Shown in pieces: positions 7,061 to 13,205 of a stretch of DNA of 14,011 nucleotides. Below the pieces are notes generated by a model that was not told the origin of the DNA, did no database searches, and saw only the letters and a program-made list of their open reading frames with translations. This DNA comes from Candidatus Portnoybacteria bacterium CG_4_9_14_3_um_filter_43_11 (GTDB taxonomy: Bacteria > Patescibacteriota > Minisyncoccia > Portnoybacterales > UBA2143). The stretch is taken from the NCBI GenBank assembly GCA_002791035.1, contig PFWG01000051.1, forward strand, positions 1 through 14,011, written 5' to 3'. Each line of letters starts with the position of its first letter. The first letter of the stretch is position 1. The translations under genes and the position numbers were made by a program.

Positions 7061-8587
7061 ATGAGTGAAAAGATAAAAGAACATACTTATTATGTCAGAG
7101 GCATGCATTGCGCTTCTTGCGAAGTTTTGATTGAGAAAAAATTATTAGAATCGGGCAGCATAAAATCAGTTGAAGCTTCAATGGCTAAGGGCGAGGCGCT
7201 AATTGAATACGAAGGCAAAAGACCAACTCCCAAAAGATTAAACGAAATTTTTAAAAGAGAGGGTTATGTTTTTTCTGATTTGCCTCGCCAAAGCGAAGCG
7301 AAAGCGGGCCAGCCGAGAGAATTTTTTATCATTTTCTGTATAGGATTATTAATTATTATCGGTTTTATCGGATTAAATAAATTAGGGTTATCAGGATTAA
7401 TAAATGTTGGCTCAAAATCGTCTTTGCTAATGTTTTTTGCGTTTGGGCTTATAGCCGGAATTTCCAGTTGCGCGGCCTTGGTTGGCGGAATAATTCTTTC
7501 TATGTCAAAACAATGGGGCGAATTGTATTCGGATGCCGACTCTACTTGGAAGAAAATTCAGCCCCACCTAATTTTTAACGCCGGCCGACTTATTTCTTAC
7601 GGCGTTTTAGGGGCGGTGCTGGGAGCCGTTGGCAGTAAACTAAATTTTTCCTTAAAATTTGGCCCAATTTTAATTATGGCTGTTTCTGTCATGATGATTT
7701 TTTTGGCTTTCCAGATGTTCGGCTTTAAAGCGTTTAGAAAATTTCAGTTTACAATGCCCAAATTTATTACGAGATTTATTGCCAACGAGTCCAATTTCAA
7801 AGGCCGCTATATGCCTTTTTTAATGGGTGCGTTTACTTTTTTCCTGCCCTGCGGTTTTACCATAACTGCTCAAGGGTTAGCTTTAATTTCCGGAAACGCA
7901 ATTCAAGGAGCACTGATTATGACTTTATTTGCCTTAGGAACTCTGCCAATGCTTTTAACTATTAGCTTTTCCAGCTTGAAATTTTCGGGAAATTCCTGCT
8001 CGTCCGGAAGATTCTTGAAAGTCGCTGGAATTTTAGTTTTGTTTTTCGCTCTTTATAATATAAATTTCCAGCTAAATGTTTTGGGGATTACCAGTCTTAG
8101 CGATTTAGGCATTAATTCTGGCCGATTATCCAACGCCGCAAAAAATAATTCGCTCCAAAACGAAGAAGGATTGCCCTTAATTGTTAATGGCAAACAAATC
8201 TTAAAAATGGACGCTTCTTCTCGCGGCTATTCGCCAAACTATTTCAAAGTAAGAGTCGGAATACCGGTAAGGTGGGAAATTACCGATAAAGGCACCAGCG
8301 GTTGCACCAACGCCATTATTTCAAAAAGTTTATTTGAGGGAGAAATTCTCTTGACTCCGGGCCAAACCAGTATTAAGGAATTTACTCCCGAAAAGCCGGG
8401 TAAGTATAAATTTAGTTGTTGGATGGGAATGGTTTCGGGGACTATAGAAGTGGTGGATCTTGCAGATAGCGAAACTATGCTTCAGCCAGAAAAATTCACT
8501 GGCTATCATACTGGGGTAGATGTTGAATACGAGGACATAACAAACAATGTGAATATTTATTCTATTTATGATGTGGAATTTTTCTAA
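7061..8587 (+). CDS. HMA domain / DsbD-like membrane domain / cupredoxin fusion protein
   Basis: This 508-residue membrane protein probably handles copper. Residues 8-75 form a heavy-metal-associated domain with GMHCASC (14-20), the Cu(I)-binding CxxC. Around residues 87-355 lie about six to seven membrane segments resembling the DsbD_2/sulfite-exporter-like family, with C137 in GISSCAALVGG and C264 in FFLPCGFTI as possible intramembrane redox or metal sites. Residues about 375-466 form a cupredoxin-like domain, with C415 in TSGCTNAI and C453-W-M-G-M457 in the C-terminal ligand loop. This architecture is often annotated as a TauE/SafE-family protein in copper clusters. Its reaction is unproven; metal relay from cytosolic HMA to external cupredoxin is inference. 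Residues 467-508 are an unusual tail resembling the start of an M23 peptidase domain. The end overlaps the next gene by 20 bases. Confidence 0.8.
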   Translation: MSEKIKEHTYYVRGMHCASCEVLIEKKLLESGSIKSVEASMAKGEALIEYEGKRPTPKRLNEIFKREGYVFSDLPRQSEAKAGQPREFFIIFCIGLLIIIGFIGLNKLGLSGLINVGSKSSLLMFFAFGLIAGISSCAALVGGIILSMSKQWGELYSDADSTWKKIQPHLIFNAGRLISYGVLGAVLGAVGSKLNFSLKFGPILIMAVSVMMIFLAFQMFGFKAFRKFQFTMPKFITRFIANESNFKGRYMPFLMGAFTFFLPCGFTITAQGLALISGNAIQGALIMTLFALGTLPMLLTISFSSLKFSGNSCSSGRFLKVAGILVLFFALYNINFQLNVLGITSLSDLGINSGRLSNAAKNNSLQNEEGLPLIVNGKQILKMDASSRGYSPNYFKVRVGIPVRWEITDKGTSGCTNAIISKSLFEGEILLTPGQTSIKEFTPEKPGKYKFSCWMGMVSGTIEVVDLADSETMLQPEKFTGYHTGVDVEYEDITNNVNIYSIYDVEFF

Positions 8588-8807
8588 CAATCCGATGAGC
8601 TGGTTTGGTTTTGGCTTTGGCTGGATTTTTATGATTTTATTCTGGGCGCTGATTGTTTATGGACTGATAGTTTTTATCCGCTGGCTTGATAAACAGGGGA
8701 AAAGCGAAAACAATGATAAATCTGCTTTAGATACTCTTAAGGAACGTTATGCCAAGGGCGAAATTGATAAAAAAGAATTTGAAGAAAAAAGGAAAGATTT
8801 AATTTAA
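8568..8807 (+). CDS. Small single-pass membrane protein with SHOCT domain
   Basis: This 79-residue protein has one hydrophobic segment rich in Phe, Gly and Trp (about residues 12-38). A short linker follows, then a C-terminal SHOCT motif (about 52-79: SALDTLKERYAKGEIDKKEF). SHOCT domains are short helical modules common at protein termini, and small membrane-SHOCT proteins recur in copper operons; their molecular role is not established. The start is ATG at 8568 or 8571, inside the end of the preceding gene in another frame, so translation is probably coupled. copA follows after 21 bases. It may be an accessory or scaffold for the pump, but nothing in the sequence proves this. Confidence 0.82.
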   Translation: MMWNFSNNPMSWFGFGFGWIFMILFWALIVYGLIVFIRWLDKQGKSENNDKSALDTLKERYAKGEIDKKEFEEKRKDLI

Positions 8808-8828
8808 ATCTGTCTAACTTTTATCGCG

Positions 8829-11081
8829 ATGATTCAAAAAACAATCCTGACAATTTCGGGCATGCACTGCGCTTCTTGCGCGGCAAATATTGAAAACGCT
8901 TTAAAACAAGAGGCGGGGATTAAATCCGCCAATATTAATTTTGCTTCAGAGAAACTTTATTTAGAATTTGACCCGATTGAGATAAGCATTGCCAGAATCC
9001 AAAAAATTATTGAGAAATCAGGATACGGGGCAATAGAAGAAGCTGCCGAGGAAGAAATGCGCGACCATCATAAAGAGGCAAAGATACAAGAAGTCAGGAA
9101 ATTAAAAAAGCGGTTTATTTCCGCTCTAATCTTCAGTTTCCCCATTATTTATATGGCGATGGGCGAAATGATCGGATTGCCAATGCCAACAATTTTTGAA
9201 AATTATGGGACTATTATCCAGTTGACTTTGGCGACGGCTGTTATTGCTTCTTGTTTTAATATCTGGACATCTGGTTCTAAAAAATTACTGCGCCTGTCTC
9301 CGAATATGGACACCCTAATCTTTATTGGCACAGCCGTTGCTTATTTTTATAGTTTAACCATTTCTGTTTTAGTGTTTTTGGGAATAAAAATTGAGGCGTA
9401 TCTCTATTATGAAAGCGCGGCTTTGATTTTGGTCTTTATTTCTTTGGGAAAATATCTGGAAGCGGTAACTAAAGGCAAAACCAGCGAAGCGATTAAAAAA
9501 CTTATCGGCCTTCAGCCCAAAGAAGCGGCGATTATAAAAGATAACGAGGAAATTAAAATTCCTATTTCTGAAGTAAAAATCGGGGATATTATTTTGGTCA
9601 AGCCCGGTGAAAAAATCCCAGTGGATGGAATTGTTATTGATGGCTATTCCGGTGTTGATGAAAAAGCGATTACTGGCGAAAGTATTCCGGTGGAAAAGAA
9701 AAAGGGCGATGAAGTGATTGGCGCAACCATTAACAAGACCGGAGTTTTAAAATTTAAAGTAACCCGAGTCGGCAAAGATACGATGTTGGCCCAGATTATA
9801 AAAATAGTTGAGGAAGCAATGGGCTCCAAAGCGCCAATCCAGCTTTTGGCCGATAAAGTTTCTTTTTATTTTGTTCCGTCCGTGATTGGCCTTGCTATTT
9901 TGTCTTTTGTTATTTGGCTTTTATTGGGCCAGCCCCTTACTTTTGCTTTAACGGTTTTTGTCGCTGTTTTAATTATTGCCTGTCCTTGCGCTTTGGGCCT
10001 GGCAACGCCAACCGCCGTAATGATGGGGACAGGTTTGGCGGCAAAAAATGGCATTTTAATTAAAAGCGGCCAGGCCCTGGAAATTGCCAGAGATGTGAAT
10101 ATTATTGTCTTTGACAAGACCGGGACATTAACTCGCGGCGAGCCAAGCGTTACTGATGTTATTCAAGTTAAAGATGAGATTAGCGAAAATTCTATTTTGC
10201 AAATTGCCGGGTCAGTGGAAAAAAATTCCGAACACCCTTTGGCTCAGGCGATTATTAATAAGGCGAAAGAAAGAAAAATCAATTTGTCAGAGGTAAAAAA
10301 TTTCCAAGCCATTCCGGGCCATGGTGTTTCAGCTGATTTGGAAAACCTGCCTGCCGACAGACAAGGTAAAAAAATACTTTTCGGAACAAGAAAACTAATG
10401 ACTAACAATCAAATTAACCCTGGCCTAATAGAAGAAAAAATGATTGTTTTAGAAGAGCAAGGCAAAACAGCAATGATTTTAGCGCAAGACAAAGAGATTA
10501 TTGGCATTATTGCTGTGGCTGACACTCTTAAAGATTACTCAAAAGAAGCAGTTAAGATGCTTCATAAAATGGGGAAAAAAGTCGCGATAATTACCGGAGA
10601 TAATAAAAGAGTTGGACAAGCTATTGCTCAACAAGTCGGTATAGACAGAGTTTTAGCCGAGGTATTGCCGCAAGAAAAATCAGCCGAAATTAAAAAATTA
10701 CAAAACAAAGGGAATATTGTGGCAATGGTTGGCGACGGTATAAATGACGCGCCGGCTTTGGCGCAAGCTGATTTAGGTATTGCTTTGGGTTCTGGCACAG
10801 ATGTGGCGATGGAAACCGGGGAAATAGTTCTAATTAAAGATGATTTGAGGGATGTGATAATGGCAATTGATTTGAGTAAGTACACTTTAAATAAAATTAA
10901 ACAAAATCTTTTCTGGGCATTCTTTTATAATATTGTCGGTATTCCTGTTGCCGCCGGTATTTTATATCCTTTGACTGGTTGGCTTTTAAATCCGGCCGTT
11001 GCCGCCGCCGCTATGGCTTTTTCATCAGTGAGCGTTGTTTCAAACGCTCTTCTAATGAAAAGATATGAATCAAAATCTTAA
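8829..11081 (+). CDS. copA: Cu(I)-exporting P1B-type ATPase
   Basis: This ATP-driven inner-membrane pump exports Cu(I) from the cytoplasm. Features in order are one N-terminal HMA domain with GMHCASC (11-17), the actuator TGES (282-285), the membrane ion site C385-P-C387, phosphorylation D429 in DKTGT, the nucleotide-site HP pair (469-470) and the hinge GDGIND (635-640). YN at 700-701 and M729 with S732-S733 in the last two membrane segments complete the P1B-1 (Cu+/Ag+) signature, separating it from Zn/Cd pumps. At 750 residues it is complete with no missing catalytic residue. The HMA coding bases closely resemble those of the upstream fusion protein's HMA. It is the last gene of the copper operon, presumably derepressed with csoR, and ends before the terminator at 11167. 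Confidence 0.96.
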   Translation: MIQKTILTISGMHCASCAANIENALKQEAGIKSANINFASEKLYLEFDPIEISIARIQKIIEKSGYGAIEEAAEEEMRDHHKEAKIQEVRKLKKRFISALIFSFPIIYMAMGEMIGLPMPTIFENYGTIIQLTLATAVIASCFNIWTSGSKKLLRLSPNMDTLIFIGTAVAYFYSLTISVLVFLGIKIEAYLYYESAALILVFISLGKYLEAVTKGKTSEAIKKLIGLQPKEAAIIKDNEEIKIPISEVKIGDIILVKPGEKIPVDGIVIDGYSGVDEKAITGESIPVEKKKGDEVIGATINKTGVLKFKVTRVGKDTMLAQIIKIVEEAMGSKAPIQLLADKVSFYFVPSVIGLAILSFVIWLLLGQPLTFALTVFVAVLIIACPCALGLATPTAVMMGTGLAAKNGILIKSGQALEIARDVNIIVFDKTGTLTRGEPSVTDVIQVKDEISENSILQIAGSVEKNSEHPLAQAIINKAKERKINLSEVKNFQAIPGHGVSADLENLPADRQGKKILFGTRKLMTNNQINPGLIEEKMIVLEEQGKTAMILAQDKEIIGIIAVADTLKDYSKEAVKMLHKMGKKVAIITGDNKRVGQAIAQQVGIDRVLAEVLPQEKSAEIKKLQNKGNIVAMVGDGINDAPALAQADLGIALGSGTDVAMETGEIVLIKDDLRDVIMAIDLSKYTLNKIKQNLFWAFFYNIVGIPVAAGILYPLTGWLLNPAVAAAAMAFSSVSVVSNALLMKRYESKS

Positions 11082-11099
11082 AGGGAGTTCCTTGTTGTT

Positions 11100-11128
11100 G
11101 CCCGCACGCGGGAGGGTTGGGGCAAAGG
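11100..11128 (+). other. Hairpin and G-rich run after copA
   Basis: CCCG-CACG-CGGG is followed directly by G-tracts (GGG, GGG, GGGG, GG) that might form a weak quadruplex in plus-strand DNA or RNA. The run GGGTTGGGG with a following AAGG recurs in the G-rich loop at 12555-12576. Apart from this and the terminator, I see nothing in 11082-11196. Confidence 0.3.
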
Positions 11129-11166
11129 CGACTTCTTCTCTTTCAGAGTTGTATATACCTACCAAT

Positions 11167-11193
11167 AAAACACCCTGATAGTCGGGGTGTTTT
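11167..11193. terminator. Bidirectional terminator between copA and the toxin gene
   Basis: AAAACACCCTGA pairs with TCGGGGTGTTTT through a 12-bp stem with one G-U pair and a TAG loop. T-runs emerge on both strands, so it can end both the copper operon and the convergent panAT operon. The toxin stop codon lies four bases away. Confidence 0.85.
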
Positions 11194-11196
11194 AAG

Positions 11197-11538
11197 TCAG
11201 AAGTCAACAGATTTTAGATATTGCTTTATCCTTTCTCTATCTTCGTTTTCTCTGTTCCCCTTAAAATACATTTCAATAAAATCAATTTTCTTTCTCTTTT
11301 CAATATAAGCGTAAATAACTCGCAGAGACGATCCTTTTAAATACCTGCAAAAAAGGCGCGCCTTAATTATTTTGACGCTATCGGTTTGGCTGACGATGTT
11401 AAAATGTTTGCTGTTGCCGAGCGGCACAACAGAGACCACGCTTCTAAATTCCCGCAAATCGCTTGAAAGAGATTTGTACTTTTTCGCCAGCCGCTTGCAT
11501 TCTTTTGAGAACTCGGGCAATTCATTAAAGTTCATCAT
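11197..11538 (-). CDS. panT: RelE-like toxin of a Panacea toxin-antitoxin pair
   Basis: With start 11538 (or the adjacent ATG at 11535) the protein is about 113 residues, beginning MMNFNELPEFSKECKRLAKKY. The frame is open upstream to an ATG at 11586, but that 16-residue extension lies wholly in the antitoxin reading region and is unlikely to be translated. The sequence fits the RelE/ParE fold: an N-terminal amphipathic helix pair, the strand stretch VKIIKARLFCRYLKGSSLRV, then IYAYIEKRKKIDFIEMYFKG and a C-terminal helix. Such toxins usually cut mRNA on ribosomes, though some related folds poison gyrase; which applies here cannot be told from the sequence. The start overlaps the antitoxin stop by 11-14 bases, indicating coupled translation. 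Confidence 0.78.
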   Translation of the reverse strand: MMNFNELPEFSKECKRLAKKYKSLSSDLREFRSVVSVVPLGNSKHFNIVSQTDSVKIIKARLFCRYLKGSSLRVIYAYIEKRKKIDFIEMYFKGNRENEDRERIKQYLKSVDF

Positions 11539-12301
11539 CGTAATTTCTGACGGAATAGCGCTCGTCGCGGTAGAAAACGCTTTCATACGAAAGCGGCTGA
11601 CCGTCCTTGGCGACTTTCCATGGAATATCTTCGTGCGAATAATTTTCTATTTCTTTGGCGTTTTTATCGGAAAGACGCGCCAAAACATCATCAATATGTT
11701 CTATTTCGCGCGCCGAAAACGCGTCAAGATTTGGACGCTTGCGAGGCAGATATTTCTTTTGCTCATACTTAAAATATCCGCTTTTTACCGCTTCAATTTC
11801 TCCTTTTTCTTGCATGTTGGCGAGAATAGCTCCCATTTCTTTTGAAGTGGGCCCATGATGATTTTTAATGTAGGTTGCGCCCATTAGATTTTCTTCAAAT
11901 TTCTCGTAGTAGTCAAAATCAATGAAGTAAAGCAGTTTATGGAGCACAGTTTCGCCAACATTTGGTTTGCTCCCGACTTTTCCGAGCACATACAATAAGA
12001 CCTGCTTAAATTTTTCCAGGTGTTTTTCCGTAACGCGGATTTGAAGTCCGCCAGAGGGCTTTTTTGTCTCTTTTTCTATAACCACTCTGCGTTCTGGCGC
12101 TTTGCCGGCAAGGAAGTCCTCCAACGAGACGCTAAAAATCGCCGCCAGTTTTTTTGCTTCGGTAATGGTCAAGTCCCGTTCGCCCTGTTCAATTTGAATA
12201 TAGGTCGGTCGGGACATTCCAAGTTCTGACGCCATGTATTCTTGCGAAAAGTTGTTTTCTTTGCGCAACGCCTTGATTTTTCTAAATAGATCCTTATCCA
12301 T
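11525..12301 (-). CDS. panA: XRE-Panacea (DUF4065) antitoxin
   Basis: This 258-residue protein has an N-terminal XRE/HTH_3 domain (about residues 8-62: FSQEYMASELGMSRPTYIQI is the helix-turn-helix core). A linker leads to a Panacea/DUF4065 (SocA-like) domain at about 115-232. Diagnostic Panacea segments are LHKLLYFIDFDYYEKF (120-135), GATYIKNHHGPTSKEM (141-156) and the IENYSHEDIPWKVA region. Panacea domains neutralise many unrelated toxins in PanAT systems, and the HTH is expected to bind and repress its own promoter. Gene order is antitoxin first, toxin second with overlap. The ATG lies eight bases from a perfect -10, implying a leaderless transcript. The pairing with a RelE-like partner is visible directly from the overlap; activity is inferred. 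Confidence 0.87.
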   Translation of the reverse strand: MDKDLFRKIKALRKENNFSQEYMASELGMSRPTYIQIEQGERDLTITEAKKLAAIFSVSLEDFLAGKAPERRVVIEKETKKPSGGLQIRVTEKHLEKFKQVLLYVLGKVGSKPNVGETVLHKLLYFIDFDYYEKFEENLMGATYIKNHHGPTSKEMGAILANMQEKGEIEAVKSGYFKYEQKKYLPRKRPNLDAFSAREIEHIDDVLARLSDKNAKEIENYSHEDIPWKVAKDGQPLSYESVFYRDERYSVRNYDDEL

Positions 12302-12309
12302 ATATAGAC

Positions 12310-12339
12310 ATTATATATCTTGTAAATAAATCTTGTCAA
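12310..12339 (-). promoter_or_regulatory. panAT promoter, consensus -35 and -10
   Basis: On the minus strand TTGACA (12339-12334) and TATAAT (12315-12310) are both perfect, spaced 18 bases. The ATG follows the -10 by eight bases, so transcription should begin at or beside the start codon. Confidence 0.8.
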
Positions 12340-12363
12340 GTTGATAAGTAAGAATACTTGACA
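12334..12363. promoter_or_regulatory. Inverted repeat over the panAT -35 (candidate operator)
   Basis: TGTCAAG (12334-12340) and CTTGACA (12357-12363) form a 7-bp inverted repeat separated by 16 bases. One arm includes the -35 hexamer. It is a plausible binding site for the XRE domain of the antitoxin; this is inferred only from position and symmetry. Confidence 0.45.
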
Positions 12364-12380
12364 TCAGAGTCGGGCATATT

Positions 12381-12437
12381 AAAATCACCCGCCTTGGCCC
12401 GGTGAGTAAAAAAGACCTGATGAAGATGTTTAAGTAA
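12381..12437 (+). pseudogene. Orphan tsaC 3' end (18 codons plus stop)
   Basis: This fragment encodes KITRLGPVSKKDLMKMFK and a stop, identical in protein to TsaC residues 200-217, with no tsaC body upstream. Five synonymous third-position changes separate it from the intact gene. Such change requires divergence while both ends were under protein-level selection, so the fragment probably came from a functional tsaC of a related strain rather than decaying after a local copy event. Confidence 0.88.
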
Positions 12438-12443
12438 AACACC
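12381..12443 (+). repeat. Right direct repeat: tsaC 3' end (candidate att site)
   Basis: This is the partner of 6581-6643. Similarity begins sharply at 12381 and ends after the shared AAAACACC of the terminator left arm, where the two stem sequences diverge. The repeats bracket the copper operon and the panAT pair. Confidence 0.9.
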
Positions 12444-12461
12444 CCGCAAGCGGGGTGTTTT
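12436..12461 (+). terminator. Terminator following the orphan tsaC end
   Basis: AAAACACCCCGC and GCGGGGTGTTTT form a perfect 12-bp stem around AA, with T-runs leaving on both strands. It overlaps the orphan stop codon as the tsaC terminator does at 6636. It could also end minus-strand transcripts arriving from the right. Confidence 0.82.
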
Positions 12462-12478
12462 AATAGTGCGTTTGTTTG

Positions 12479-12637
12479 ACGAAATCCGAACCTTTTTTCA
12501 ACGGAACTGACGGCGCGCTTCGCGCGCCAAACTGAATGCTCGGGCGGGCAAAAAGGAAGGGGGTTGGGGGAAGGAATTTTTGCCCGCCCTCGCTTTCCGT
12601 CGTCGCTGAATTTCGTGCCAACCAAGTTGGCGCGCCA
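12479..12637. other. GC-rich hairpin cluster in a gene-free stretch
   Basis: The 350-base gap 12302-12651 holds the panAT promoter, the tsaC remnant, a terminator and this cluster. Seen here are an outer 7-bp pair ACGAAAT (12479-12485) with ATTTCGT (12610-12616); GGCGCGC-TTC-GCGCGCC (12512-12528); a perfect 13-bp stem (12542-12554 with 12577-12589) around a 22-base G-rich loop; CGTGCCAAC-CAA-GTTGGCGCG (12614-12634, one G-U); and the palindrome TGGCGCGCCA (12628-12637). Minus-strand frames across it read through hairpin sequence with no recognisable domain. It may be a structured RNA, a foldback or REP-like element, or a recombination site. No known family is recognised. Confidence 0.6.
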
Positions 12638-12651
12638 CCCATAAATTTTTA

Positions 12652-13167
12652 CTAATTTTCTAACGGAAATATTTTACAATTTTTATTCGGACACACTAAA
12701 ATAATTTCGTCAAAAAAATATTGTCCTAAATTTGCTCCTAAAATAAAATTTCTAAAATTATTTTTAAAACACTCCTCGTCGATAAATGGAGGGTTAGAAA
12801 CACAAAACAACAGGCAAATTATACCCTTAGCCGACTTACCGAATATGTGTTTCCCTAAGGGTTTTATAATTATATCTTTCCAATATTCAACATAGTCTCT
12901 CCAAAACTTTTTTCTACCATCTTCTTTTTCCCCTAAGCAAATAAGTTCAAAAATGCCACCCCTTTTATCAATAGTTCTGCGCGGACCTTCTAATTTCCCA
13001 TCAGCAAAAACCACTTGAATTTTTTTATCTTCCCAAAAGACATCAACGGGATTGTCTTCAACCGGATTTGATTTAATATCTTTTTCTTTAAAATTTAAAC
13101 CTTCGTTTTGCAGATATCTTTTGACAACATTTATTTCTTCAATTTGTTTTTGAGTAAAAGAATCCAT
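12652..13167 (-). CDS. Hypothetical protein, 171 aa
   Basis: I do not recognise this family. The protein is soluble-looking, with no signal peptide or membrane segment. It starts with a charged helix (IEEINVVKRYLQNEGLNF), followed by NPVDVFWEDKKIQVVFADG, in which D42 and a beta strand with Q51 recall the D...(E/Q)xK layout of restriction-nuclease-like folds; the final Lys is absent, so this is only a hint. A middle region rich in Lys, Trp and Tyr leads to the hydrophobic strand GIICLLFCVSN and a C-terminal CPNKNC. The gene starts 38 bases after the protease stop on the same strand, so the two probably share a transcript. Base composition is clearly more A/T-rich than the left half of the window. 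Confidence 0.7.
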   Translation of the reverse strand: MDSFTQKQIEEINVVKRYLQNEGLNFKEKDIKSNPVEDNPVDVFWEDKKIQVVFADGKLEGPRRTIDKRGGIFELICLGEKEDGRKKFWRDYVEYWKDIIIKPLGKHIFGKSAKGIICLLFCVSNPPFIDEECFKNNFRNFILGANLGQYFFDEIILVCPNKNCKIFPLEN

Positions 13168-13205
13168 TTTATTTTTTCTTTTATTTTTATCTTTGTTTAT
13201 TCCTG

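Noticed and set aside
11539..11586. Upstream ATG for the toxin giving 129 residues
   Set aside because: The extra 16 residues lie entirely within the antitoxin gene and do not resemble a RelE start; MMNFNELPEF fits the family's usual beginning.
11372..11845. Plus-strand frame of 157 codons
   Set aside because: It lies antisense to the well-supported toxin and antitoxin genes and has no family resemblance.
6644..12380. Integrase, transposase or IS ends within the repeat-bounded block
   Set aside because: Every gene in the block is accounted for by copper or toxin-antitoxin functions; no recombinase motifs or terminal inverted repeats were found.
12470..12500. Minus-strand GGTTCGGATTTC resembling a tRNA T-arm
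   Set aside because: The flanking bases do not form a 5-bp T stem, and no acceptor or anticodon arm can be found at tRNA spacing.
12311..12642. Two minus-strand open frames (104 and 60 codons) across the hairpin region
   Set aside because: They run through inverted repeats, a terminator and the reverse of the tsaC remnant, show low-complexity Arg/Pro/Ser composition and have no recognisable domain.
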